Assembly (NCBI GenBank): GCA_034926675.1
Contig: JAYFQW010000072.1
Location: 1-40,883, forward strand
Reading direction: 5' to 3'
Length of the DNA: 40,883 nucleotides
From: Clostridia bacterium
GTDB lineage: Bacteria; Bacillota; DTU025
Shown: positions 7,903-16,107 of the stretch, in pieces
Position numbering within the stretch: the stretch's first letter is position 1
Layout: every line of letters starts with the position of its first letter
Notes under the pieces: generated by a model
The model's input: only the letters and a program-made list of their open reading frames with translations
Databases searched by the model: none
What the model was told of the DNA's origin: nothing
Translations under genes and position numbers: made by a program

Positions 7903-9258
7903 TCATGAGACGCGAATTCCATTGCGCACCACATGGACCCCGCCCTTGACCACATCAGTGACGGTGTTGACGCCCACGGCAAACGGCAGGGCATCGACTG
8001 ACGGAACATCGCACACCACGAAATCCCCGTTCTTCCCCGGCCAGATCGACCCGGCCACGTCGCCCCTGCCCACCGCGAAGGCAGCGTTTGCCGTAGCCGC
8101 CACAACCGCCTCGGCCGGGCTCATCTTCATCTGCAGGCATGCCAGGGTGATGACGAATTGCATCGACATCGCAGGAGACGTGCCAGGGTTGAAGTCAGTC
8201 GCAAGGGCCACGGGCGCCCCGAGCTCTATCATGGCGCGGGCATCCGCATACCTGTCGGACATCAGCGTGAACATCGTTGCCGGAAGAAGAACCGCCACAA
8301 CTCCCGCCTCAGCAAGGCTTTCCATGCCGCCCCGGGACGCAGCCGCCAGGTGATCGGCGGAGACCGCCCCCAACTCAGCCGCGAGTTCAGCGCCTCCTAT
8401 TGGATGGATCTCATCCGCATGGAGCTTTGGCTTCAGGCCATGCTCAAGCCCGACTCGGAGCAGTGTGCGGGACTGCCCCACGGAGAACACACCCTCCTCG
8501 CAGAACACATCGCAGAACTCCGCTAGCCCACGGCCAGCGATCTTCGGGATCATCTCACGCTCCACGAATCTCAGATAGCCATCGGCATTTCCCGAGTATT
8601 CCGGCGGAACCGCGTGAGCTCCCATGAACGTGCTCACTATGTCCACAGGGTGACCGGCGTCGAGAGCGCGCGCTGCCTCAATCTGCTTAAGCTCTGTTGT
8701 GGCGTCAAGCCCGTATCCGCTCTTGGCTTCCACGGTGGTAGTTCCGTGCATAAGCATGGTGTCGAGACGCTTTAGAGCGGCGGCAAGAAGCTCATCAGGG
8801 GATGCAGCTCTGGTTGCACGGACTGTGGAGAGTATCCCTCCGCCCGCCGCCAGGATATCCAGGTACTTGGCCCCTCCCAGCCGCATCACATGCTCATTGT
8901 ATCGAGCGCCAGCGTGCACCAGGTGAGTGTGGGCATCCACGAACCCTGGGAGAACGGTCTTTCCCGTGGCGTCGATCACAGTTTGACGCGTCGAACCCGC
9001 GTCGTCTCGCGGGCGAAGCTCGGAAAGCCACCCCGGCTCGTTCCTTAGCACCTCATCGGTGGTTCCAACGTCGATGATCTTGCTGCCCCTCACGGCTATG
9101 GCGCCATCGAATATGATTCCCACATCCGCCTGGGAAGCGCCTGCGCGCGGCCTGCCAGCCGTTGAAGGCGAGGCGCAGGCAGCGAGTTCCGCGGCATGTA
9201 TCAGCAATAGATCGGACGGCTCAGCTCTCAAGCTGCAGTGCGCCTCCTCTACTCCCAC
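7903..9258 (-). CDS. hutI: Imidazolonepropionase
   Basis: HutI hydrolyses imidazolone-5-propionate to N-formimino-L-glutamate in histidine breakdown. It belongs to the amidohydrolase superfamily: the metal site FVDAHTHLVHAG, the HADEIHPIGGAELA segment, SADHL and the family signature ATDFNPGTSP are all visible. Length is about 440-451 residues against roughly 410 usually. The start is uncertain: GTG 9258 overlaps the end of ftcD by 10 bases but has a poor ribosome site, whereas a TTG at 9231 lies 11 bases after GAGGAGG. Its product is the substrate of the FtcD protein encoded just upstream. hutH and hutU are not in the window. Confidence 0.94.
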   Translation of the reverse strand: MGVEEAHCSLRAEPSDLLLIHAAELAACASPSTAGRPRAGASQADVGIIFDGAIAVRGSKIIDVGTTDEVLRNEPGWLSELRPRDDAGSTRQTVIDATGKTVLPGFVDAHTHLVHAGARYNEHVMRLGGAKYLDILAAGGGILSTVRATRAASPDELLAAALKRLDTMLMHGTTTVEAKSGYGLDATTELKQIEAARALDAGHPVDIVSTFMGAHAVPPEYSGNADGYLRFVEREMIPKIAGRGLAEFCDVFCEEGVFSVGQSRTLLRVGLEHGLKPKLHADEIHPIGGAELAAELGAVSADHLAAASRGGMESLAEAGVVAVLLPATMFTLMSDRYADARAMIELGAPVALATDFNPGTSPAMSMQFVITLACLQMKMSPAEAVVAATANAAFAVGRGDVAGSIWPGKNGDFVVCDVPSVDALPFAVGVNTVTDVVKGGVHVVRNGIRVS

Positions 9259-10163
9259 ACCCGGGATTCGATGACTTGATCCCGCCGGAGAACGGGAAGC
9301 TGCAGGTAGTACGCGGCTGCATCAAGAACGGCATCCATAGGGATGAGCCCGATGAGCTCGCTCTCGACAACTGGCACTCCGAACCGCTCCGCCTCGCGCT
9401 TCACCATCTCGAACGCCCTGGCCACCGGTGTGTGCACGTAGTCCACAAGGTTCATCGTCACCTGCGCAACGCGCCGGTCCTCAAGCATCACCCCGAGCGC
9501 CTTCACATTCGCAAGCCCACCGCTGGATGCCCGCACCGCCTTAGCGATCTTCTTCGCAATTCCCAGATCACTAGTGCCCAGGTTCACGTTGAACGCGATC
9601 AGAGGCATCCTGGCGCCTATGACCACTGCGCCGGCGGTGGGATGCATGGCGGAAGGCCCAAAGTCCGGGGTGCGCTCAGGTGTCTTGATTGCCTGCTTGA
9701 GCCCCTCATACTGACCACGGCGCACATCCGCAAGGTTGCGCCGCTCAGGCCTTGTCGCAGCTTCTTCGTAGAGGTAGACGGGTATGCCCAATTCCTCGCC
9801 CACTCGTTTCCCCAACCGCCGGGCGATCTCGACGCATTCCGCCATGGCAACTCCTCGGATGGGCACGAACGGCACCACATCAGTAGCGCCCAAACGAGGA
9901 TGTTCTCCACGATGCTGCTCCATATCGATGAGGTCGCGCGCACGGGAAATTCCGGCAAACGCTGCTTCCTCGCAGCCTTCGCCCGTTCCCACCAGGGTCA
10001 CAACGCTTCGGTTGTGACTGGCGTCCGACGTACAGTCCACCACCTTGACCCCGGCAACTGCCGCCATTGCATTGACGATCTCCATTACAACATCGGGTCG
10101 TCGGCCCTCTGAGAAATTCGGGACACACTCGACAACCCGCTGCAAGCCCTCGGTGTCTGGCAT
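9249..10163 (-). CDS. ftcD: Glutamate formimidoyltransferase
   Basis: This cytoplasmic enzyme transfers the formimino group from N-formiminoglutamate to tetrahydrofolate, releasing glutamate. The 304-residue product carries the family marks VECVPNFSEGR at the N-terminus, SHNRSVVT and HPRLGATDVVPFVPI. It contains only the transferase half of the bifunctional animal enzyme. I chose the ATG at 10163 because GGGAGGT sits seven bases upstream; the frame extends to 10205 without support. It is the first gene of the run to PAP2, and its requirement for tetrahydrofolate explains the shared transcript with folP and folB. I could not identify its promoter. Confidence 0.94.
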   Translation of the reverse strand: MPDTEGLQRVVECVPNFSEGRRPDVVMEIVNAMAAVAGVKVVDCTSDASHNRSVVTLVGTGEGCEEAAFAGISRARDLIDMEQHRGEHPRLGATDVVPFVPIRGVAMAECVEIARRLGKRVGEELGIPVYLYEEAATRPERRNLADVRRGQYEGLKQAIKTPERTPDFGPSAMHPTAGAVVIGARMPLIAFNVNLGTSDLGIAKKIAKAVRASSGGLANVKALGVMLEDRRVAQVTMNLVDYVHTPVARAFEMVKREAERFGVPVVESELIGLIPMDAVLDAAAYYLQLPVLRRDQVIESRVWE

Positions 10164-10341
10164 GAGGTAGACCTCCCGGAAGATGATATTGTCTGTATCC
10201 AGCACAGACTACGCATTCTCCGCGCAGTCCGGGAATCCTCCCGTCCGGACCCACGATTGACGTGCCAGGCTGGGATCTCCCACAGGTCCAGAGGCTCGCG
10301 GCCAAGTGGCGCTTCTTCCAGGCACAGGATAGCGAACAGGA

Positions 10342-10367
10342 ACCGGCCCCCCGAGAGGGAGGCCGGT
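10342..10367 (-). terminator. Hairpin after the beta-barrel gene at 10403
   Basis: On the minus strand ACCGGCCTCCC, a TCTC loop and GGGGGGCCGGT form an 11-bp stem with one G-T pair, followed by the moderately T-rich TTCCTGTT. It lies about 36 bases past the stop at 10403 and separates this gene from ftcD. Confidence 0.55.
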
Positions 10368-10402
10368 CAGCCATGCCTGACGCAAGGCCGGAAGACGCGA
10401 AC

Positions 10403-10927
10403 CTAGAATGAGTATCCCACGCTGAATGCCACTTCAGTGCCTGCCACGCCGCCAGTCAGGCCCATTGTGGCGTCAACGCCGAGGAACAGCGGATTGGAGA
10501 GCGCCATACGGGCGCCGATGCCGGCCACTAGTCCCCCCATGGCCTTATCAAGCCTCTGGCGGAACATGAGGCTGCCGTGCAGTCCGATCCCGTTGACTCC
10601 AAGCTTCTCGGCGAACACACCGGCCCCTAATGACTGGGAGGTGTACACGTGATCGCCAGCGATGCGACCCTCAAACACTGGACCCGCCACGATGGCGTTT
10701 CTGTACAGGGCCAGCTGGTACCTGCCTGCCAAGTCGTATCCTTCAGGCAGCACAGTGTATGATCCCTCAACGGCAGTGCCCCTGCCCAAGTCGTATCTTC
10801 CTCCCAGGGTGAGGCTCATGCCTCCGTTTCGCGACACATACCCCGCGGATATGTGGGTAGCGCCAGCAGCCCCGCTGGCAAACGCCAAGATGACTACTGC
10901 AATCAGTGGCGCCGCATACTTCCTCAT
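10403..10927 (-). CDS. Small outer-membrane beta-barrel protein
   Basis: I do not recognise a named family. Residues 1-23 are a signal peptide with an AGA cleavage site. The mature part of about 150 residues is Gly-rich and shows alternating polar and hydrophobic strands (GGMSLTLGGRYDLG, DLAGRYQLALYR, GIGARMALS). It ends in VAFSVGYSF, a C-terminal aromatic residue of the kind recognised by the BAM machinery. These are the marks of an eight-strand-like outer-membrane barrel, so the cell should have an outer membrane. AGGAGA lies six bases before the ATG. It follows the exported-protein gene at 10974 by 46 bases and resembles the barrel gene at 11858 in design but not closely in sequence. Confidence 0.72.
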   Translation of the reverse strand: MRKYAAPLIAVVILAFASGAAGATHISAGYVSRNGGMSLTLGGRYDLGRGTAVEGSYTVLPEGYDLAGRYQLALYRNAIVAGPVFEGRIAGDHVYTSQSLGAGVFAEKLGVNGIGLHGSLMFRQRLDKAMGGLVAGIGARMALSNPLFLGVDATMGLTGGVAGTEVAFSVGYSF

Positions 10928-10973
10928 GTTGTATCTCCTCTCGTTGTGTGTATGCGGGAATCAGGCTCGGGCA

Positions 10974-11528
10974 TCATCCATGAGCATCATACATGAACGG
11001 CGCCGATACCAGTGGATTCGGGGACTCGTTCACTGTGAGTTCCACTCTGTACCAGCCTCCGGAGACAGGCAGGAGCGTCTGTCCGGGAGCGAGTTTGGCA
11101 GTGCCAATGTAGTTGTATACGGGCCCCCCAGTGAACCCAGGATACTCCCTCACGGCGATCACGCGCCCCTCGGGATCGTACCACCTCTCAGTGAGCTTCA
11201 CAGGGCCATCGATCACCTGGAGCCTGACGTATGCCTGAACGAACGGATCGGACGCATCGAATGTGTCATCGAAGTCCACTGGCAATCCATCTCGCAGGCC
11301 GTTGCATGTGAGTGCGTATCTCACAATCACCGAAGGCCCCGTGGCCGCCCCAGACTGGTTTACGCCGCCCGTTGCCCCAGGCACAGCGTAAGCGGTGGCC
11401 GATGAGGCCACGATGAGACATGCGGCAATGATCGCCACAGCCAGTTCGGATAATCGCCAGGTCCAGGATTCCGCAGATCCCGCCATTTCGCACAGGCGCC
11501 GATTGCCCGCGCTCACACCCGCCCCCAT
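10974..11528 (-). CDS. Exported protein of unknown function
   Basis: No family is recognised. The chain has one strong hydrophobic stretch (LAVAIIAACLIVASSATAYA) that reads as a signal peptide or anchor. About 130 residues follow that look like a beta-sandwich: FVQAYVRLQVI, LTERWYDPEGRVI and GWYRVELTVN. The WYDPEG and LPVSGGWYRVEL pieces are typical of extracellular immunoglobulin-like modules. The start is uncertain. ATG 11528 has GGGAGGTG five bases upstream, and ATG 11567 has GAGGA six bases upstream; both leave a long n-region before the hydrophobic core. It is probably cotranscribed with the barrel gene 46 bases downstream, suggesting an envelope role. Confidence 0.6.
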   Translation of the reverse strand: MGAGVSAGNRRLCEMAGSAESWTWRLSELAVAIIAACLIVASSATAYAVPGATGGVNQSGAATGPSVIVRYALTCNGLRDGLPVDFDDTFDASDPFVQAYVRLQVIDGPVKLTERWYDPEGRVIAVREYPGFTGGPVYNYIGTAKLAPGQTLLPVSGGWYRVELTVNESPNPLVSAPFMYDAHG

Positions 11529-11806
11529 CAGCGCACCTCCCCGATGATACCCTGGTAGATGATTCATCGCGAATCCTCGTTTTCCTTCGAACCAAACTCG
11601 CAAACCACAGTGCGGGAGCAGTTTCAGTAATGGTCCAGTCAGGGCCAGTGTAGTGAGATTCAGGCTGCAATGGATGCGCCCATGAGACTAGCTCTCTGAA
11701 AAACCTGATTCGTGGGGGTTTAGCTGGGTGGATGGGGGCTGCCATGTCATGGTGATTCGCGTGTGCCTATGTCGCTCGCACGCTCGGCAGGCAGCAACAA
11801 CAGCGA

Positions 11807-11835
11807 CCGGGCCGCCCCAACAGAGGGCGGCCCGG
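11807..11835 (-). terminator. Perfect GC hairpin after the barrel gene at 11858
   Basis: CCGGGCCGCCC (11807-11817) and GGGCGGCCCGG (11825-11835) are perfectly complementary across a 7-base loop. On the minus strand the stem follows the stop at 11858 by about 22 bases. The tail TCGCTGTTGTTG is only weakly T-rich, so termination is likely but may be imperfect. Confidence 0.62.
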
Positions 11836-11857
11836 CCGAGGCAGCTTGTCTATGCTA

Positions 11858-12436
11858 CTAGAACTGGTATCCAGCGCCGATCGAGAACAGAGTGTGCTTG
11901 TTCACATACTCGACCTGGCCCTTGACTGCGATGTTCTCGGTGATCTTGAACTTCAGGCCGCCAAGGCCGCCGATGCCCTTGGCCTTCAGCCAGTACATGC
12001 CCTGTGCATAGATGACGCCAGTGTCGCCGAGAGGCTGCTCAGCAAAGACGCCCGCGCCGTAGTCGAGAGCGGCATCCCCAACGATGGGGGCGAAGTTCTT
12101 GTTGTAGTTGACGCCAGCAACTGCTCCGAGCTTCAGAGCGTCGAGGTTAGCGAGAGCGTACTTGGCGTAGCCGCCAACGAGGTAGTTGATCGTAACAGGC
12201 TGTTCGCCCTCGGCCTTCTTGTACTCGACATAGCCGTTCGCCGATAGAGACAGCTTCTCGATCAGGTCGAGGTCAACGTTGGCAGTGCCAATGATGCCCC
12301 TAGTGGTCGCGGCGCCTCCGCCTTCCTCTAGCCCCACGATGCCGATGCCGACCCCAACAAACCCGCTAGCCGAGGCAAACGAGCTTAGTGCCAGTACTAG
12401 TAGGGCGGCGAGTGCAATGATGGTTCCCTTCTTCAC
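11858..12436 (-). CDS. Small outer-membrane beta-barrel protein
   Basis: This 192-residue protein has a clean signal peptide (about 1-23, ending FASA). The mature chain of alternating strands and Gly-rich turns includes GVGIGIVGLEEGGG, LSANGYVEYKKAEG, INYLVGGYAKYAL and GGLKFKITENIAVKG. It closes with LFSIGAGYQF, again a C-terminal aromatic. It is predicted to be an outer-membrane barrel like the product of 10403-10927. Its start is GTG 12436, with GAGGAGGGG five bases upstream. Its substrate, if it is a channel, cannot be read from sequence. It is divergent from the secreted nucleotidase gene at 12684. Confidence 0.74.
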   Translation of the reverse strand: MKKGTIIALAALLVLALSSFASASGFVGVGIGIVGLEEGGGAATTRGIIGTANVDLDLIEKLSLSANGYVEYKKAEGEQPVTINYLVGGYAKYALANLDALKLGAVAGVNYNKNFAPIVGDAALDYGAGVFAEQPLGDTGVIYAQGMYWLKAKGIGGLGGLKFKITENIAVKGQVEYVNKHTLFSIGAGYQF

Positions 12437-12683
12437 AGATACCCCTCCTCAATGACAAGGTCTCGTGCGACTAATTCTCTCTGTTGCAGCAAACTCCTTC
12501 GCTCACGCCCAAAGAAAGTTCGCTAAATGCGGGTGATTTCCGCAGTTGTGGTGTGGTCATCCATGATTGCCGCGGATTCTACTGCCTGTGAGCAGATGTG
12601 GATCTTGGAAGGACTTTCCCCTCCGGCACAGAATTGTTCTTGGGTAAACTAGCTAGCCACCCATACAGCGAAGGAGGATCAAC

Positions 12684-14225
12684 ATGCTAAAGAAGAGCAA
12701 GCTTAACCTCGCCGTGATGGTCATCGTACTCGTGCTGGCTACAGCAATGGCCCTTGTGGCCCCGGCTGCGGCCTCTGCGGACAAGGTTTCGATTACTATC
12801 CTGCACGTGAACGATGTTCACGGTCGAGTGGATGCCTTCAAGCCCTCCGGGGCAACTGAGGATCTAGGCGCCTTCTCGAAGATCGCCGCCTATGTCATCT
12901 CACTCCGGGCTAGGGAAAATTCAAACATACTTCTCCTTTCCGCGGGCGACATGGTTCACGGAACGAATGTGGTGAACCTCTTCGGCGGACAGCCCATAAT
13001 CGAGATCATGAATGAGATGGGCTTCGACGCCATGGCCCTGGGGAACCACGAGTTCAACTACGGGCAGGAACAGCTTCTCTTCCTCGATTCCATCGCCAAG
13101 TTCCCCTTCTTAGGCGCGAACGTCGTGTACAAGGCAGACGGGAAACCATTCGTTAAGGACTACACTATCAGGGAGATCGCAGGCGTCAAAATCGCCATAT
13201 TCGGCCTCTCTCCCATAGAGACTCCGATAGTAACCCACCCCAAGAACGTAATCGGACTCGATTTCCTCGATCCTGCGGAAACCGCTCGACGAATCGTGCC
13301 CGAACTCCGGAAGCAGGCTGACATAGTTCTCTGCCTATCACACCTGGGTTATGCCGCAGACAAGGCCCTCGCCGCCGCGGTTCCCGACATCGACATCATC
13401 GTCGGCGGCCACTCGCACACGATGCTGGCAGCGCCTGAACTCGTGGGCAACACCATAGTCGTCCAGGCCGGCGAGTACGCACTCAACCTGGGCATTCTCA
13501 ACATAGTGGTTGAGAATGGCAAGATCGCCGAGTTCAGCGGCAAGCTAATGCCGATCGTTGCAAGCATGCCCGCGTCGGCCTCGGAAAGTCCCGTTGGCGC
13601 AGCTATGGCCTCATACAACAAGTCACTCGCCGATAAGCTGGCGGTCAAGGTGGGAGAGACCCCCGTTATCCTCCAGGGCGAGCGGGCGGATGTCCGCACT
13701 CGCGGCACGAATCTGGCCAACCTCGTCACCGACGCCATGCGGGAGAGCACCGGCGCGGATGTCGCTATCGCCAATGGCGGCGGAATTCGCGCCAGCATCC
13801 AGGCTGGGCCGATCACCGTCGGCAATGTATACACCGTCCTCCCATTCGACAACACCCTCACAGTGATCGAAGTGACGGGCGATGTGCTTCTCAAGGCTCT
13901 TGAGCACGGAGTCGAGGCCTACCCGAAGCAGGCTGGATCATTCGCGCAGGTATCCGGCCTCACATTCTCATTCGATCCTGCCAAGGCCTCCGGATCCCGC
14001 ATTCTTGAGGTCAAGGTCGGCGGCGTCCCGCTTGAGCCGACGAAGCTCTACACGGTGGCGACCAATGATTTCATGGCAGCGGGCGGAGACGGCTATACCT
14101 GGTTCCAGCAGGCGCGGGTGCTCTTCGCTTCAGGCGATATGCTCAGAGATATGTTCACCAGATACCTGCAGAACATCGGGGCCCTGGCGCCATCTGATGA
14201 GCTCAGGATCACCGTTGTGAAGTAA
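12684..14225 (+). CDS. Secreted 5'-nucleotidase / 2',3'-cyclic phosphodiesterase (UshA family)
   Basis: This exported metallophosphoesterase should remove phosphate from nucleotides, and perhaps cyclic nucleotides, outside the cytoplasm. A signal peptide (about 1-32, ending AAASA) precedes the catalytic domain, which has NDVHG, LSAGDMVHG, GNHEFNYG, CLSHLGYAAD and GGHSHT as metal ligands. The C-terminal substrate domain has RGTNLANLVTDAM, IANGGGIR and AAGGDGY. At 513 residues it is the size of the E. coli UshA type without extra modules. There is no LPXTG or lipobox, so in a diderm it would be periplasmic. GAAGGAGGATCAAC gives an ideal ribosome site for the ATG. The intergenic stretch to the divergent barrel gene must hold both promoters, but I could not fix either. 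Confidence 0.93.
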   Translation: MLKKSKLNLAVMVIVLVLATAMALVAPAAASADKVSITILHVNDVHGRVDAFKPSGATEDLGAFSKIAAYVISLRARENSNILLLSAGDMVHGTNVVNLFGGQPIIEIMNEMGFDAMALGNHEFNYGQEQLLFLDSIAKFPFLGANVVYKADGKPFVKDYTIREIAGVKIAIFGLSPIETPIVTHPKNVIGLDFLDPAETARRIVPELRKQADIVLCLSHLGYAADKALAAAVPDIDIIVGGHSHTMLAAPELVGNTIVVQAGEYALNLGILNIVVENGKIAEFSGKLMPIVASMPASASESPVGAAMASYNKSLADKLAVKVGETPVILQGERADVRTRGTNLANLVTDAMRESTGADVAIANGGGIRASIQAGPITVGNVYTVLPFDNTLTVIEVTGDVLLKALEHGVEAYPKQAGSFAQVSGLTFSFDPAKASGSRILEVKVGGVPLEPTKLYTVATNDFMAAGGDGYTWFQQARVLFASGDMLRDMFTRYLQNIGALAPSDELRITVVK

Positions 14226-14276
14226 CACCGCACCTAGCTGCCTGGGTCTGGCTGACTGGGCAGAGAGGCATCGAAG

Positions 14277-14307
14277 AGGCCCGGGAGCACTGCAGTGCCC
14301 CGGGCCT
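14277..14307 (+). terminator. Strong hairpin after the nucleotidase gene
   Basis: AGGCCCGGG and CCCGGGCCT flank an inner palindrome GCACTGCAGTGC, giving a long stem with a single-base bulge. It starts about 50 bases past the stop at 14225 and lies before the convergent gene ending at 14374. The following TGCCTC is not T-rich, so it may work as a bidirectional block rather than a classic intrinsic terminator. Confidence 0.5.
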
Positions 14308-14373
14308 TGCCTCATCCACGTTTAGGTTCGTCGCACGGTGATCGGCCTGCGGCTGTCCTCCCGCCATCAGCCG

Positions 14374-16092
14374 TCAGATGTTGAGCGTGTCCAAGATCTG
14401 CCTGTATCTCTGGGACAGAGTCGAAACAGACACCTGATATTTCAGCGCCACGCTCGCCTGGGTCACCTGTTCCTTTCGGGCGACTGCCGATGCGTACTCG
14501 ACTGACGCCGCCCATGTGCTCGCGTGGACCACATTAGGCTTCGCAGCTGCTACATAGTCCGACCACATTTTGGCTGTAGCGAATATCTGATCCTCAGTGT
14601 ACCCATCCTGCCGCATCATCTCATCGAGAAGCTTGGCGACGGAGTTCTCCTTGGGGCCTAGCAAGCCGCAGGCGGCGCTGTTGGCGTCCTCTGCACCGCA
14701 TTGGGACCCGGCAGTATCCCTCGAGCTGCCGCCATCGAGAACCTGACGCCATAACCTCTCAACGTCCAGAGAGGGCATGCCTGCGCGCCTCTTGAGGCTC
14801 TCCAGATACTCAATGTCTTTGAGGAGATCCTCCACTACTTTCCGGCCCAACCCCGAAGCCACCGCGCCTCTTGGGCTCTCTCCAAGGAGCGCTGGAAGGG
14901 GCGTATCGGCCCATATTCCGTAGTGAGCTTCGAGAGCTTCGCGAATGATGCCGTCTATTGCCTCGCGCGCCATCTCCATTGCTTCCCTGGAAGGCCTCTT
15001 CTGCCTCCGCTCTGTTCCTCGAGCCCCGGCCTCGCGCGCTGCCACATTTCCGCCGAGGGACTTCCTCAGAAGGTTCCTGCACGATCCCAACGCGCTCCGG
15101 CTCTGTGCATACACAATGAACGCCTCACCATCGAACACCATCAGGGCGGCATCGTCAACTGAGTATGGCGCCGCCCCTGAGAACTCGGCAGATGATGCGG
15201 GCCTAAGCCACGCGTAGTGGGTCTCCGTGCGCCCTCCCTGCCCCGCCTGCTCACCCAAGAGCCGCACCTCATTCATGCTGCTCACCGCGGCCCTGGCCTC
15301 ATCCGGATCGCTCACAACAACACGCGACCTGTAGAGCTTCTCGGCGCCCGCCTCGCGGACCTCCGTTGGACCGTCCTCGTCAGGTCCGTCGGAATCGCCA
15401 TCCACATCCCATACACCCATCACGACCCTGACAAGCCGTCTGAGGCTGGCGCCGGACATCTTCAGGAACCCTTGCCATCCGCCAATGTATCCCTGCGCGC
15501 GGGCGGACCGAAACACATGGCCCAGTACCTTCAGGACATACCTGAGCAAAGGCCTTGGCATGGGCATGGCGGTTGCGCCCATCGCGTATCCGCCATCCAC
15601 CGAGAGAAGCCTGGTGAGCATCGGAGTCCACCTAACCATTCCGACTCCTGCCCCTTCGGCGATCACATCGTATTCGCCGCCGAGAACCACGTCACGAAGG
15701 ACGACATGGTTCTCCGACACTATGCTTTCAATCTCATACAGCGCAAGAGTTGAGCGCGTCCACTGGGAGAGTGCGCGCTTCTCCCAGTCCGGCAGGTCGC
15801 CCTCGTCGATGGAATCAAGGAACGCGCGGGCAATGGATGTGCCGATGCTGTCATCCTCGTAATCGAGCATGACCCACTCAAGGAATTCATCCTCTATCGC
15901 CCCGAAGTCGATAGCGTCCTCGTCAAGCGCCGTTTCACCCGACGCCTCCTCCACGAACCTGCGAAACCCGTTTGTCACAACGTCGCCGTATTTCGAGTCC
16001 TTGGAGAAGGTCAGGAGCAGCTCAACGAGGCGCCCGAACCTGATCTCCGTTTTCCTCTGTTCGAAATCCACGATAACGCCCTGGATGGACAT
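14374..16092 (-). CDS. Large protein with SEC-C/DUF6398-like features, function unknown
   Basis: No assured function. Three regions can be seen in 572 residues. Residues 1-190 are a helical domain like those found in SEC-C-associated proteins (FLEWVMLDYEDD, then VVLRDVVLGGEYDVIAEGAG). A middle segment near 385-425 has W-A-D-T-P-L-P-A-L-x-G-x-S-P-R-x-A and G-R-K-V-V-x-D-L-L, a motif shared with pRiA4b ORF-3-like and MbcA/Xre-type proteins. The last 90 residues end in TWAASVEYASAVARKEQVTQ and YQVSVSTLSQRYRQI, a TFIIB/cyclin-like helix-turn-helix typical of DUF6398. Between these lies a low-complexity Asp/Gly stretch. There is no signal peptide. The ATG at 16092 has GGAGGG five bases upstream, and the gene starts 15 bases after the PsbP-like gene, ending the thr/folK run. 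A nucleic-acid-binding role is only a guess. Confidence 0.7.
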   Translation of the reverse strand: MSIQGVIVDFEQRKTEIRFGRLVELLLTFSKDSKYGDVVTNGFRRFVEEASGETALDEDAIDFGAIEDEFLEWVMLDYEDDSIGTSIARAFLDSIDEGDLPDWEKRALSQWTRSTLALYEIESIVSENHVVLRDVVLGGEYDVIAEGAGVGMVRWTPMLTRLLSVDGGYAMGATAMPMPRPLLRYVLKVLGHVFRSARAQGYIGGWQGFLKMSGASLRRLVRVVMGVWDVDGDSDGPDEDGPTEVREAGAEKLYRSRVVVSDPDEARAAVSSMNEVRLLGEQAGQGGRTETHYAWLRPASSAEFSGAAPYSVDDAALMVFDGEAFIVYAQSRSALGSCRNLLRKSLGGNVAAREAGARGTERRQKRPSREAMEMAREAIDGIIREALEAHYGIWADTPLPALLGESPRGAVASGLGRKVVEDLLKDIEYLESLKRRAGMPSLDVERLWRQVLDGGSSRDTAGSQCGAEDANSAACGLLGPKENSVAKLLDEMMRQDGYTEDQIFATAKMWSDYVAAAKPNVVHASTWAASVEYASAVARKEQVTQASVALKYQVSVSTLSQRYRQILDTLNI

Positions 16093-16107
16093 TGGGACCC
16101 TCCTCAG

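Noticed and set aside
9162-10112. 316-codon open frame on the plus strand
   Set aside because: It is antisense to ftcD and hutI, whose products carry full family motifs; its Arg/His-rich composition is typical of a shadow frame.
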